Part shown: in pieces, positions 8,574 to 16,432 of the stretch | How the letters are laid out: each line of letters starts with the position of its first letter | Numbering within the stretch: the stretch's first letter is position 1 | Assembly: GCF_008698145.1 (NCBI RefSeq) | Contig: NZ_RZNZ01000014.1 | Coordinates: 1-64,000, forward strand | Direction: 5' to 3' | DNA from: Bifidobacterium vespertilionis | GTDB taxonomy: Bacteria; Actinomycetota; Actinomycetes; Actinomycetales; Bifidobacteriaceae | DNA length: 64,000 nt | Program-made: the position numbers and the translations under genes | Notes under the pieces: generated by a model | Seen by the model: the letters and a program-made list of their open reading frames with translations, nothing else | Told to the model about the DNA's origin: nothing | The model's database searches: none

Positions 8574-9800
8574 ATGACCTACGAGACGTTGCCCCATTGG
8601 TTCTCCGGCTCTCCGCTCACCCACACGGTGGCACGGGACATCATGCAGTACGGACCGATCGCGCGGACCGCCATCGCGCAAATGCACGGACTGTCGCAGG
8701 GGACGGTGTCGCGCATCACGTCGGATCTCATGCATTGGGGCGTGATCCGGGAGACCGGGGCCGCTACGGGAACCGGCGAGGCAACGGCCGGAGACGGCAG
8801 GCTGCCATACGGATTCGAGCCGAAGCAGCGCACGGGGGAGCGCGGACGACCCCAGACCGCGCTGGAGATCGTGTCGGACGGGCATGTGTTCGCAGGCGTG
8901 AAATTGCATGATCGCATGGCCACCGGCATACTCACGGATGCGCGATGCCGTCAGCTTGGCGACGCGATCACCGTGCCGTGCGACGATTCGCACGCCGATG
9001 CGGTGGCGGAGGCGATCGGCGGCTTGGTGGAGGCGCTGCGATCGTCGGCCCGCGCACAGGGATTGCCCGATCCCCAGGCTATGGGCGTGGCGATCGGCGG
9101 ATATGTGACGGAAGCCGGCAATCCCGTCGAAGCCCCGTTCCTGCACTGGCACGCGGAGGTTGATCTGGCGGCGATGCTGGACGATCGCTGCGGGGTGCCG
9201 ACGGGCGTGTTCAACGACATCGATTCGCTGCTGCTGCATGAACTGTGGTTCGGCGAGGCAATCGGCCTGCCGCGCTGCGCGATGGTGACGATCGGCGCCG
9301 GCGTGGGCTACGGCCTGGCCGAGGACGGAAGGATTGTGGGCGCGCAGGACCGCACATACGGACTGGCCGGGCATCTGCTGGTCGATCCCGATGGGCCGGC
9401 ATGCTTCGCCGGTCTGAACCATCGCGGCTGCGCACAGTGCCTGATCAATGATTCATTGGCGGACGAATATTCAAAAGCGATTGGATCTTCATCAAGCTAC
9501 GACGATTATGCTGCGGCCGCCCGCCGCGGCGTGCCGCAGGCGCGACAGCTGCTCATGCGCGAGGCATATCGACTTGGCGTGCTGATCGGCTTGGCCGCGA
9601 ACCTGACCATGCCGGTGAAGGTGCTGGTGGCCGGCGAGGGAGCGCCTCTGGCTGCGGTGGAGATGGAGTCGATCCGCCGCGGCGTGCGCGAATTCCGTCC
9701 CAGCCAGGCGCCCGATGTGCGGTTCGCGATGCTGCCCGGCGGTTGGGAACGATGGGCCGCCGGAGCCGCCACCCAGATCATCGCGCGATTTGTGGGGTAG
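8574..9800 (+). CDS. ROK-family transcriptional regulator
   Basis: A 408-aa regulator with an N-terminal winged helix-turn-helix (about residues 15-65, ARTAIAQMHGLSQGTVSRIT) and a C-terminal ROK sugar-kinase-like domain. The domain shows VTIGAGVGYGL and the zinc-binding cluster GH...CFAGLNHRGCAQC. Regulators of this type respond to sugars or phosphosugars. The ATG at 8574 has an AAGGGGA ribosome site; an in-frame ATG at 8535 would sit on the putative operator and is less likely. It is divergent from the ABC importer operon, so it is the obvious local regulator of alpha-glucoside/alpha-galactoside uptake. Kinase activity is not expected given the DNA-binding domain. Confidence 0.9.
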   Translation: MTYETLPHWFSGSPLTHTVARDIMQYGPIARTAIAQMHGLSQGTVSRITSDLMHWGVIRETGAATGTGEATAGDGRLPYGFEPKQRTGERGRPQTALEIVSDGHVFAGVKLHDRMATGILTDARCRQLGDAITVPCDDSHADAVAEAIGGLVEALRSSARAQGLPDPQAMGVAIGGYVTEAGNPVEAPFLHWHAEVDLAAMLDDRCGVPTGVFNDIDSLLLHELWFGEAIGLPRCAMVTIGAGVGYGLAEDGRIVGAQDRTYGLAGHLLVDPDGPACFAGLNHRGCAQCLINDSLADEYSKAIGSSSSYDDYAAAARRGVPQARQLLMREAYRLGVLIGLAANLTMPVKVLVAGEGAPLAAVEMESIRRGVREFRPSQAPDVRFAMLPGGWERWAAGAATQIIARFVG

Positions 9801-9849
9801 GGCCGCGTCCAAGCCCGCCGCACAACCCGCGTCACAACCCACGTCACAT

Positions 9850-9901
9850 GTGTAGTAGAAACGGACGGAAATAGGCCCAAAATCATCCGTTTCTACTACA
9901 C
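9850..9901. repeat. TAGTAG-type perfect inverted repeat
   Basis: GTGTAGTAGAAACGGA and its exact complement flank a 20-nt loop. A related element, GTAGTACGAACGGACG with a matching arm, lies at 44281-44329. It could terminate the ROK transcript, though no T tract follows. Confidence 0.75.
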
Positions 9902-9939
9902 GCAGACTGCGAGGGCTCTGCGCGGGCTCCCCGGAATCC

Positions 9940-10330
9940 CGATCTGCCCAGTTTGCAACCATTCCGCGCCGCAAACTGGGCAAAACAAGACGCGCGTTCC
10001 ATAAACTGGGCAGATCCGGCCATCTGGAGGCCGATTTGGGGCTTCAGAAGACCAGATATGCCCAGTTTGCGAAATCAGGAGCCAGATCTGCCCAGTCTAG
10101 ACTGGACCAGCGTCCTGATCTGCCTGATCTGCCCAGTTTCTGGAGCAAACTGGGCAATTTGGAACTGTAACTGGGAACACGAAGCCAACAAACTGGGCAA
10201 ATCGGGACGAATCATTCGCGAACTGGGCAGATCTGGTCATCTGGGCCCTTAAATCGGCCTCCAGATGTTCCGATCTGCCCAGTTTGCGAAATCAGCGACC
10301 AGATCTGCCCAGTCTGCAGCCCTCCACGTC
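9940..10330. repeat. Cluster of GCAAACTGGGCAGATC motifs (about 11 copies)
   Basis: The motif, or its reverse GATCTGCCCAGTTTGC, appears about 11 times, for example near 9942, 9971, 10002, 10057, 10127, 10145, 10188, 10219, 10272 and 10301. Opposed copies form stem-loops. The cluster fills the gap between the ROK gene and the alpha-galactosidase gene. Similar clusters occur at 21040-21810 and 52640-52845. Confidence 0.8.
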
Positions 10331-10396
10331 ACAAAGTCGGCGGAGCAGTCAGCTCAGCGAAAGTCAGCCCAACAGCCCGCGAAGCTCGGCGGAGGA

Positions 10397-10492
10397 GCCG
10401 GCTGACGCGCGCGGAGGCCGCCGTCTGAGGCCGAAGGCGTGCCGGGGCACGTCGAGCGCCGAAGAAAGGCGGCATACGCGCCGTCAGCCGGC
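10397..10492. other. Structured element spanning the stop codon of alpha-galactosidase 1
   Basis: Nested arms: GCCGGCTGACG (10397-10407) with CGTCAGCCGGC (10482-10492), GCGCG with CGCGC, GCCGCC with GGCGGC, and a central GTGCC/GGCAC hairpin. The outer arm contains the stop codon at 10484-10486. The core GAAGGCGT...GCACGTCGAGC matches a second element at 16346-16432 in the same position relative to glgP. Confidence 0.6.
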
Positions 10493-12865
10493 GACGACAG
10501 CGACGACCTTGAAGAGGACGGCCTGCGCCGGCTGCAGCGACGGCGGCCGCAAGCCATACCGCGCAAGCGCCTCGCCGGTCATGAGCACGCCATCGACAGT
10601 CCACCAGCCGAGCGCGCTCTGGCCGTTGGCGATGCCGGCGGGGTTGGCGGGGTCGAGCAGATCGAGGCACGGGTCGAGCGGGGAGACGCGGTAGACGCGG
10701 GTCGGATCGAGGCCGGGAAGGCGGACAGGGGCGGCCGGATAGGTCTGGCCGGTGGTCAGTTGCGTGAAGCGGTAGATGGCGGCGTCGCGCGAGGGCATGA
10801 CCATGCCGTCGAGGCGAACGGCAGGGTCGGTGCCATCGCCGTGCACAGCGGTGTCGATGGCGAACCAGTCGCGGTGCTTCTTGAATTCGGCGACCCAGAC
10901 GGCGAGCTCATCCAATGCGTCGGACGGCTCCTTGAGCAGGTTCCATTCGATGCCCATGTGACCGAAGAACGCCATGGCCATGCGCAGTTCCTGGCTGGTG
11001 GCGCGATGGGTGGAGTGCGCGGGGGAGGCACCCACATGCTCGCCGATCATGGCGGGCGGCACGAGCAGCGAGGTGTAGCGCTGGATGTCGGCGCGCTCCA
11101 CAGGGTCGACGCAATCGGACGCCCAAATGCGGCTGGCGTATTCGAGGATGCCCAGATCCACGCGACCGCCGCCGGAGGAGCAGCTTTCGATCTCCAACCC
11201 CGGATGGTTGCGGATCAGGTCGCGGAAGATGCGGTACACGGCCAGAGTCTGCGCGTGCACGGCCGGACGCCCGGAGAGAGGCGACACCGCTTCGGTCACG
11301 AGCTTGTTGTGGTCCCACTTGATGTAGTCGATGCCCAGCTCGCCCACCAAAGCGTCCATGCAGCCGAAGATGTAGGCGAAGGCGTTCGGATTGGTCAGAT
11401 CGAGCACCTGCTGGCTGCGGCCCTGCATGGGCAGACGGCCGGGCGCGGGCGCAAGGATCCAATCGGGATGCGCGCGGGCGGTGTCCGAATCGGGATTGAT
11501 CATCTCCGGCTCGAACCACAGGCCGAACTCCATGCCCAAGCCATGCACGTAATCGGCGAGCGCCTTGAGGGATTCGGGGCCATCGGGCCACACGTCCTGC
11601 GAGATCCGCCAATCGCCCAGTCCGGAGGTGTCGTCGCGGCGGGAGCCGAACCAGCCGTCATCCACCACGAACCGCTCCACGCCGGATGCGGCGGCCTTGT
11701 CCGCGAGGGCCTTGAGCGTGGCGAAGTTGTGGTTGAAGTAGACGGCCTCCCAGGTGTTGAGGATGACCGGGCGGCCGTGCGAGAACAGGCGCGGGTGGCG
11801 GGAGCGCACGTACTCGTGGAAGCGGCGGGCGATGACGTTGAGGCCGTCGCCGAAGGAGCCGTACACCCATGGGGTTTCGTACCATTTGGACGTTTCGGAT
11901 GCGCCGGACAGCGTGATTTCGCCGCCGGACAGCACTTCGCCGCCGCCGATCACGCCGGTGGTGTAGGGCAGCCGTTCGGCGGACAGCACGGAGTTGCCGC
12001 TCCACGCCACATGGACCGCATATGCCTCGCCGTGCGTGAAGTCGAAACCGGGCACGCCGGCGGTGAGGAGGAGGCTGGCATCGAAATCGGGACGGCCGGC
12101 GAGCTGGGGCTTGGCGAATCGGCCGACGGTAAGCGGCTGGCGCTGCGGGGAGCGCTCGCGCAGATGATGACCGGTGGTGGTGAGGAGTTCGGTGGCGGTG
12201 GCGGGCACGGGGAAACCGAGTTCGATTTTGGCCACCTCAAGGGGCTCATGATCGGCGCCGAACAGGTTGCGGACTGCGGCGCGCTGGCGCACCAGGCCAC
12301 CGGGGACGATCTGCGCATGCCAATCGAGACCGATGCCCAGTGTGGCATCCTCGGCGTGCACGATCACGCCGGGCACGGAGGAAGGCCCGGTGGTGCGCGT
12401 GCGGCCGGTCACATCGGCCACGTCCTCGGGACCGGCGGCGGGATCAAAGTCCACGGTCGGGTCGATCGTCCCGGCGGCCCAGAACAAGCCATCGGAACCG
12501 GACGTCTCCTCAGAACCGGACAGTTCGATGCCGGTCACCGCGAATTTGGGGTACAGCTCGGTATGCCCGCGACGCAGCACGATGCGCGGCTCGCCGATCC
12601 AGCTTTCCGCCTGCGTGGGCAGGATGGACGGCCACGGGGTGAAGTCGAGCGCACCGGACACGCGCTGCGGGCGGATAGCGTCGACCGCGTCAACCAATGT
12701 TTCCGGAGCGGCGAGCGGATGGCCCCAGTGGACGATGCGGGGCAGATCGTCGCCCACGAATGCGAGGCCGAGCGCCGCATCGTCCTGCGGGCTGGCAAGA
12801 TAGACGGCGGTGACGGGCGTGTCATCGTGCGCGGCACCGTTGTAGCGGGTTGCGATATTGGCCAT
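10484..12865 (-). CDS. Alpha-galactosidase 1 (GH36)
   Basis: A cytosolic retaining alpha-galactosidase (793 aa) that would release galactose from raffinose, stachyose or melibiose. GH36 landmarks appear in order: FVVDDGWFGSRRDD, GLWFEPEMINPDSD, DYIKWDHNK (nucleophile Asp), CSSGGGRVDLGI and ASDCVDPVERADIQRY (acid/base Asp). The ATG at 12865 has GAAGGAG 6 nt upstream; the open frame continues further upstream but without a better start. A closely related paralogue lies 140 nt upstream in the same orientation. The 3' end overlaps a structured element shared with glgP. No signal peptide is visible, so it acts on imported sugar. Confidence 0.94.
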   Translation of the reverse strand: MANIATRYNGAAHDDTPVTAVYLASPQDDAALGLAFVGDDLPRIVHWGHPLAAPETLVDAVDAIRPQRVSGALDFTPWPSILPTQAESWIGEPRIVLRRGHTELYPKFAVTGIELSGSEETSGSDGLFWAAGTIDPTVDFDPAAGPEDVADVTGRTRTTGPSSVPGVIVHAEDATLGIGLDWHAQIVPGGLVRQRAAVRNLFGADHEPLEVAKIELGFPVPATATELLTTTGHHLRERSPQRQPLTVGRFAKPQLAGRPDFDASLLLTAGVPGFDFTHGEAYAVHVAWSGNSVLSAERLPYTTGVIGGGEVLSGGEITLSGASETSKWYETPWVYGSFGDGLNVIARRFHEYVRSRHPRLFSHGRPVILNTWEAVYFNHNFATLKALADKAAASGVERFVVDDGWFGSRRDDTSGLGDWRISQDVWPDGPESLKALADYVHGLGMEFGLWFEPEMINPDSDTARAHPDWILAPAPGRLPMQGRSQQVLDLTNPNAFAYIFGCMDALVGELGIDYIKWDHNKLVTEAVSPLSGRPAVHAQTLAVYRIFRDLIRNHPGLEIESCSSGGGRVDLGILEYASRIWASDCVDPVERADIQRYTSLLVPPAMIGEHVGASPAHSTHRATSQELRMAMAFFGHMGIEWNLLKEPSDALDELAVWVAEFKKHRDWFAIDTAVHGDGTDPAVRLDGMVMPSRDAAIYRFTQLTTGQTYPAAPVRLPGLDPTRVYRVSPLDPCLDLLDPANPAGIANGQSALGWWTVDGVLMTGEALARYGLRPPSLQPAQAVLFKVVAVVAG

Positions 12866-12922
12866 ACGGACTCCTTCGTCGATTGTGCTCACTGTGCAGA
12901 TCATGATTGTTCCGATGATCCC

Positions 12923-12934
12923 AATCGTACGATT
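12923..12934. promoter_or_regulatory. Candidate operator upstream of alpha-galactosidase 1
   Basis: AATCGTACGATT is a perfect 12-bp palindrome in the 140-bp gap upstream of the gene, about 58 bp before its ATG. It is a plausible repressor site; the regulator is unknown. Confidence 0.4.
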
Positions 12935-13005
12935 CACCCCAATTACTTGTCCGATCCGGGCGCGTTTTGTGCGCACGGCAACAAAATCAACAACCGCCCT
13001 CGATC

Positions 13006-15495
13006 TCACACCCGAACCGCGCCGAACAGCACGGCCTGCGCGGGATTGAGCGACGGCGGGCGCAGTCCATACGCCTCCAGAGCCCGCCCATCCACGTCGA
13101 GACCGGCATCGCTCCACCAGCCGAGCGGGGTGCGGCCGGCGCCCGCATCGAACACGCGCAGATCGGGGCTGACCGGCAGGGGCGCCACATGGTAGACCGC
13201 ATCCGGATCGAGCCCGGGCAGATGGATCGGCCCCACGGGCCAATCGGCGGACGTGGTGAGCTGGATGAAGCGGTAGACGGCCTTTGACCGATCGGCGCTC
13301 ACCATGCCATCGACGCGGATGGATGGGTCCGCACAATCGGCGTGCACGGCGGTCGCGGTGGCGAACCAATCGCGATGCTCCTTGAACGCGGCGACCCAGC
13401 GGGCGAGCTCACGCAGATCGGCCTCCGGCTCCTTCGTCAGATCCCATTCGATGCCCATGTGCCCGAAGAACGACATGGCCAGCCGCATGGACAGTGGGGT
13501 CGTGCGCCTATTGGTTTCGGCGGGGGAGACGCCCACATGCTCGCCGATCATCTGCGGCGGGACCAGCAGGGACGTGTACCGCTGGATGTCCGCGCGCTCC
13601 ACCGGATCGACGCAATCGGACGCCCAGATGCGGCTCGCGCGTTCGAGAATGCCCAGATCCACACGGGCGCCGCCGGACGCGCAGCTTTCGATCTCCAGCC
13701 CCGGATGCCGATCGCGCAGGGTGTCGAAGATGCGGTAGACGGCCAGCGTCTCGCCATGCACGGCCGGGCGCCCGGAAAGGCGCGACACCGCCTCGGTGAC
13801 CAGCTTGTTGTGGTCCCACTTGATGTAGTCCACGCCCAGCTCACCCACCAGACCATCCATTGCGCCAAGTACGTAGTCGAAGGCGCCCGGATTGGTCAGA
13901 TCGAGCACCTGCTGGCTGCGGCCCTGCACGGGCAGCCGGTTCGGCGTGGGGGCCAGAATCCAATCGGGATGCGCGCGGGCGGTGTCCGAATCGGGATTGA
14001 TCATCTCCGGCTCGAACCACAGGCCAAATTCCATGCCCAGCCCATGTACGTAGTCGGCGAGCGCCTTGAGAGACTTGGGACCATCGGGCCACACGTCCTG
14101 CGCAATCCACCAGTCGCCCAGCCCGGAGCGCGAATCACGGCGGGAGCCGAACCAGCCGTCGTCCACCACGAACCGCTCCACGCCCACGGATTTCGCCTTG
14201 TCCGCGAGGGCTTTGAGGGTATCGTAATCGTGCCGGAAATAGACGGCCTCCCAGGTGTTGAGGATGACCGGGCGCGGCTTGGGCTCGGCCGGCAGCCCGT
14301 GAGCCTTGCGCCACAGGGCATGGCGGGCGCGCAAGAAGCTGTGGAAGTGCTGGGCCACCTCGTTGAGGCCGTCGCCATAGGAACCCACGACCCATGGGGT
14401 TTCGTACCATTTGGGCGTTCCAAGCGTGCCAGAACCGCCAGCCGCACCGGGTCCGCCAGCCGCGCCAGACTCGTCAGCCATACCGGGTCCACCGGATACA
14501 TCGGACGCAGCGGGCAGCGTCACTTCGCCGCCGAACAGGAGTTCCGCGCCGGACAGCAGGCCCTGCGCGTAGGCGATGCGTTCGGCGGACAGCAGGGAGT
14601 TGCCGCTCCACGCGGTGTGCACGGCGTATACGTCCCCGCGCTCGAAGCCGAAGCCGGGCGTGCCGGCGGCGATGATCAGGCTGGCGTCGAAATCAGGACG
14701 GCCGACCATGCTCACGCGCTCCAGCCGGCCCTGCTGGAACGGCTGGCGTTGCGGGGAGCGCTCGCGCAGATGATGGCCGGTGGTAGTGAACAGTTCGCTG
14801 GCCGTGGCGGGCACGGGGAAGGCCAGTTCGATCTTGCCGATCGATAGGGGAGCGGGGGATTCCGGGCCATCCTGAGCAGCCGGGCCCTCTGAAGCAGCTG
14901 GGCCATCAGGTGCAACGGGACTATCGGGCGCGGCGTTGCGGATCGCGGCCTTCTGCCGGAACAGCCCGGACGGATCAAGCTCGCCGGTCCAGACGATCGT
15001 CACGCCCTGTTCGGCATCCCCCGCGGTCACGGTCACACGATCGGCGCCCGTCGCGGGATCCGTGGCGACGATCACACCGGTGCCGCCTTCGTCATAAACC
15101 CCGCTGGCACAGGAATCCCCACCCGCACCGAAGCCCACGCCAGAGCCCACGCCAGAGCCCACGCCAGGCAAGACCGATAGCTTCAAAAACAGTTCGACGT
15201 CGTTCCGCCGCACCACCAAACGGCTCGCGCCGGTCCACGCCTCGGCCTGCGTGGGCAGGACGGATGGCCACGGGGTGAAGTCGAGCGCCCCGTCCACCTG
15301 CTGCGGGTTGAGCGCATCGTACAGGCCCAGCACGGTTTCGGGACGGTTCAGCGGCCGTCCCCAATGCGCGATGCGGGGCATGCCGTCGCCGGGGAGAACA
15401 AGCGCGACGGCCACGTTGGCCGTCCGCTGCTCCAGGTAGATCGCCGTGATCGGCGTGCCGTTGCGGGCCGTGCCGTGGTATTGCGTTGCCGTCAT
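13006..15495 (-). CDS. Alpha-galactosidase 2 (GH36) with low-complexity insertions
   Basis: Paralogue of the neighbouring alpha-galactosidase, 829 aa, with the same catalytic signatures (FVVDDGWFGSRRD, GLWFEPEMINPDSD, DYIKWDHNK, SDCVDPVERADIQ) and long identical stretches around the active site. It differs by three Gly/Ala/Pro/Ser-rich inserts absent from paralogue 1: a GVGSGV tandem after the N-terminal sheet, an APDGPAASEGPA-like stretch, and a GGPG/AAGGSG stretch just before TPKWYETPW. These look like slippage-expanded surface loops. The ATG at 15495 has AAGGAG 8 nt upstream. No signal peptide is seen. The paralogues probably share alpha-galactoside substrates, and any difference in specificity cannot be inferred. 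Confidence 0.93.
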   Translation of the reverse strand: MTATQYHGTARNGTPITAIYLEQRTANVAVALVLPGDGMPRIAHWGRPLNRPETVLGLYDALNPQQVDGALDFTPWPSVLPTQAEAWTGASRLVVRRNDVELFLKLSVLPGVGSGVGSGVGFGAGGDSCASGVYDEGGTGVIVATDPATGADRVTVTAGDAEQGVTIVWTGELDPSGLFRQKAAIRNAAPDSPVAPDGPAASEGPAAQDGPESPAPLSIGKIELAFPVPATASELFTTTGHHLRERSPQRQPFQQGRLERVSMVGRPDFDASLIIAAGTPGFGFERGDVYAVHTAWSGNSLLSAERIAYAQGLLSGAELLFGGEVTLPAASDVSGGPGMADESGAAGGPGAAGGSGTLGTPKWYETPWVVGSYGDGLNEVAQHFHSFLRARHALWRKAHGLPAEPKPRPVILNTWEAVYFRHDYDTLKALADKAKSVGVERFVVDDGWFGSRRDSRSGLGDWWIAQDVWPDGPKSLKALADYVHGLGMEFGLWFEPEMINPDSDTARAHPDWILAPTPNRLPVQGRSQQVLDLTNPGAFDYVLGAMDGLVGELGVDYIKWDHNKLVTEAVSRLSGRPAVHGETLAVYRIFDTLRDRHPGLEIESCASGGARVDLGILERASRIWASDCVDPVERADIQRYTSLLVPPQMIGEHVGVSPAETNRRTTPLSMRLAMSFFGHMGIEWDLTKEPEADLRELARWVAAFKEHRDWFATATAVHADCADPSIRVDGMVSADRSKAVYRFIQLTTSADWPVGPIHLPGLDPDAVYHVAPLPVSPDLRVFDAGAGRTPLGWWSDAGLDVDGRALEAYGLRPPSLNPAQAVLFGAVRV

Positions 15496-15707
15496 TGTGC
15501 CGCTCCTTGAAGTCCTATGCCGCGACGCAACCCATCGGCATCGCCGCCGCAAGCACTGTAGGGCGGGCGGATTGCACGCGCGTAAAGCGCGCGGCAGGTC
15601 AGTCCGTCAGACCCCGCCAGCCGGTCGATCAGCCCCGGCGTTTAACCCTGCCGTTCAGCCCCGGCGGTCACTCCAACCGCTCAGCCCCCGCCGATCAGCT
15701 CTGCCAC

Positions 15708-16163
15708 TCAGCCCCGGCGCGCGGCGAAGAAGTTGGCCAGCAATCGGGCGCAATCGGCCTCCAGCACACCGCCGTACACCTCCGGCGCGTGGCCGATGTG
15801 CGGGTCGCGCGGGATGTCCCAGACCGACCCGCACGCGCCGAGTTTGGCGTCCCACGCGCCGAAGACGATCCGCCCCGCATGGGTCTGCAGGCAGGCGCCG
15901 GCGCACATCGGACACGGTTCCAACGTGACCACGAGCGTGCAATCGGCCAGATTCCAATCGCCCAGGCTGCGGGCCGCCTCGCGCATGGCGATGATCTCCG
16001 CATGGGCCAGCGGATCGCCGTCCTGCTCACGCGTGTTGAAGCCACGGCCGACCACCCTGCCGGCCGCATCCAATACGATCGCCCCCACCGGCACATCGCC
16101 GGACTGCGCGGCGCGTGCGGCCAGTTCAAGGGCCGATCGCATGGCTTCCTCATTGCTCATCAT
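15708..16163 (-). CDS. tadA: Nucleoside deaminase, probable tRNA adenosine deaminase TadA
   Basis: Zinc-dependent deaminase of 151 aa that would convert adenosine to inosine at the wobble position of tRNA-Arg(ACG). The zinc site is visible as LAHAEIIAM (His ligand and catalytic Glu) and PCPMCAGAC (two Cys ligands). GDVPVGAI and the FGAWDAKLGACGS segment are typical of TadA rather than cytidine deaminases. Two adjacent ATG codons at 16163 and 16160 could start it; neither has a strong ribosome site. The open frame continues upstream through AGCAACAA repeats, which I exclude. Confidence 0.88.
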   Translation of the reverse strand: MMSNEEAMRSALELAARAAQSGDVPVGAIVLDAAGRVVGRGFNTREQDGDPLAHAEIIAMREAARSLGDWNLADCTLVVTLEPCPMCAGACLQTHAGRIVFGAWDAKLGACGSVWDIPRDPHIGHAPEVYGGVLEADCARLLANFFAARRG

Positions 16164-16225
16164 GATTGCCACGCTACCAAATGCCGCCGCGGAACAGCAA
16201 AGCAACAAAGCAACAAAGCAACAAC

Positions 16226-16292
16226 AAAGCGGAACGTTCGGTCGATTTTTGGCCCCAAAATCGGGCTGAAAATCGACCAAACGTTCCGCTTT
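16226..16292. repeat. Perfect-arm palindrome (AAAGCGGAACGTT type)
   Basis: AAAGCGGAACGTT-C-GGTCGATTTT and its complement flank a loop containing a second small AAAATCG repeat; the arms have one mismatch. An 8-bp AGCAACAA tandem repeat precedes it at about 16197-16230. It lies between the tadA start and the glgP end. Confidence 0.7.
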
Positions 16293-16345
16293 ATACTCAG
16301 TCAAACTCGGTCAGTCGTGCGCACTCATGCGCACTGAGCGAGCGA

Positions 16346-16432
16346 GATTACGTGTGCGTCGCCAAGGCGCGGGAGGCGAAGGCGTACGAAGGTACGTCGA
16401 GCCTCCCGCAACGCAGGCGACGCTCCGTAATC
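16346..16432. other. Structured element spanning the stop codon of glgP
   Basis: Nested arms: GATTACG (16346-16352) with CGTAATC (16426-16432), GCGTCGCC with GGCGACGC, GCGGGAGGC with GCCTCCCGC, and a central GTAC/GTAC hairpin with a GAAG loop. The outer arm reaches the glgP stop codon. The core GAAGGCGTAC...GTACGTCGAGC matches the element at the end of alpha-galactosidase 1. Confidence 0.6.

Noticed and set aside
10439..14847. Long plus-strand open frames (918 and 501 aa) over the alpha-galactosidase genes
   Set aside because: Antisense to complete GH36 genes with catalytic motifs; composition typical of mirror frames in high-GC DNA.
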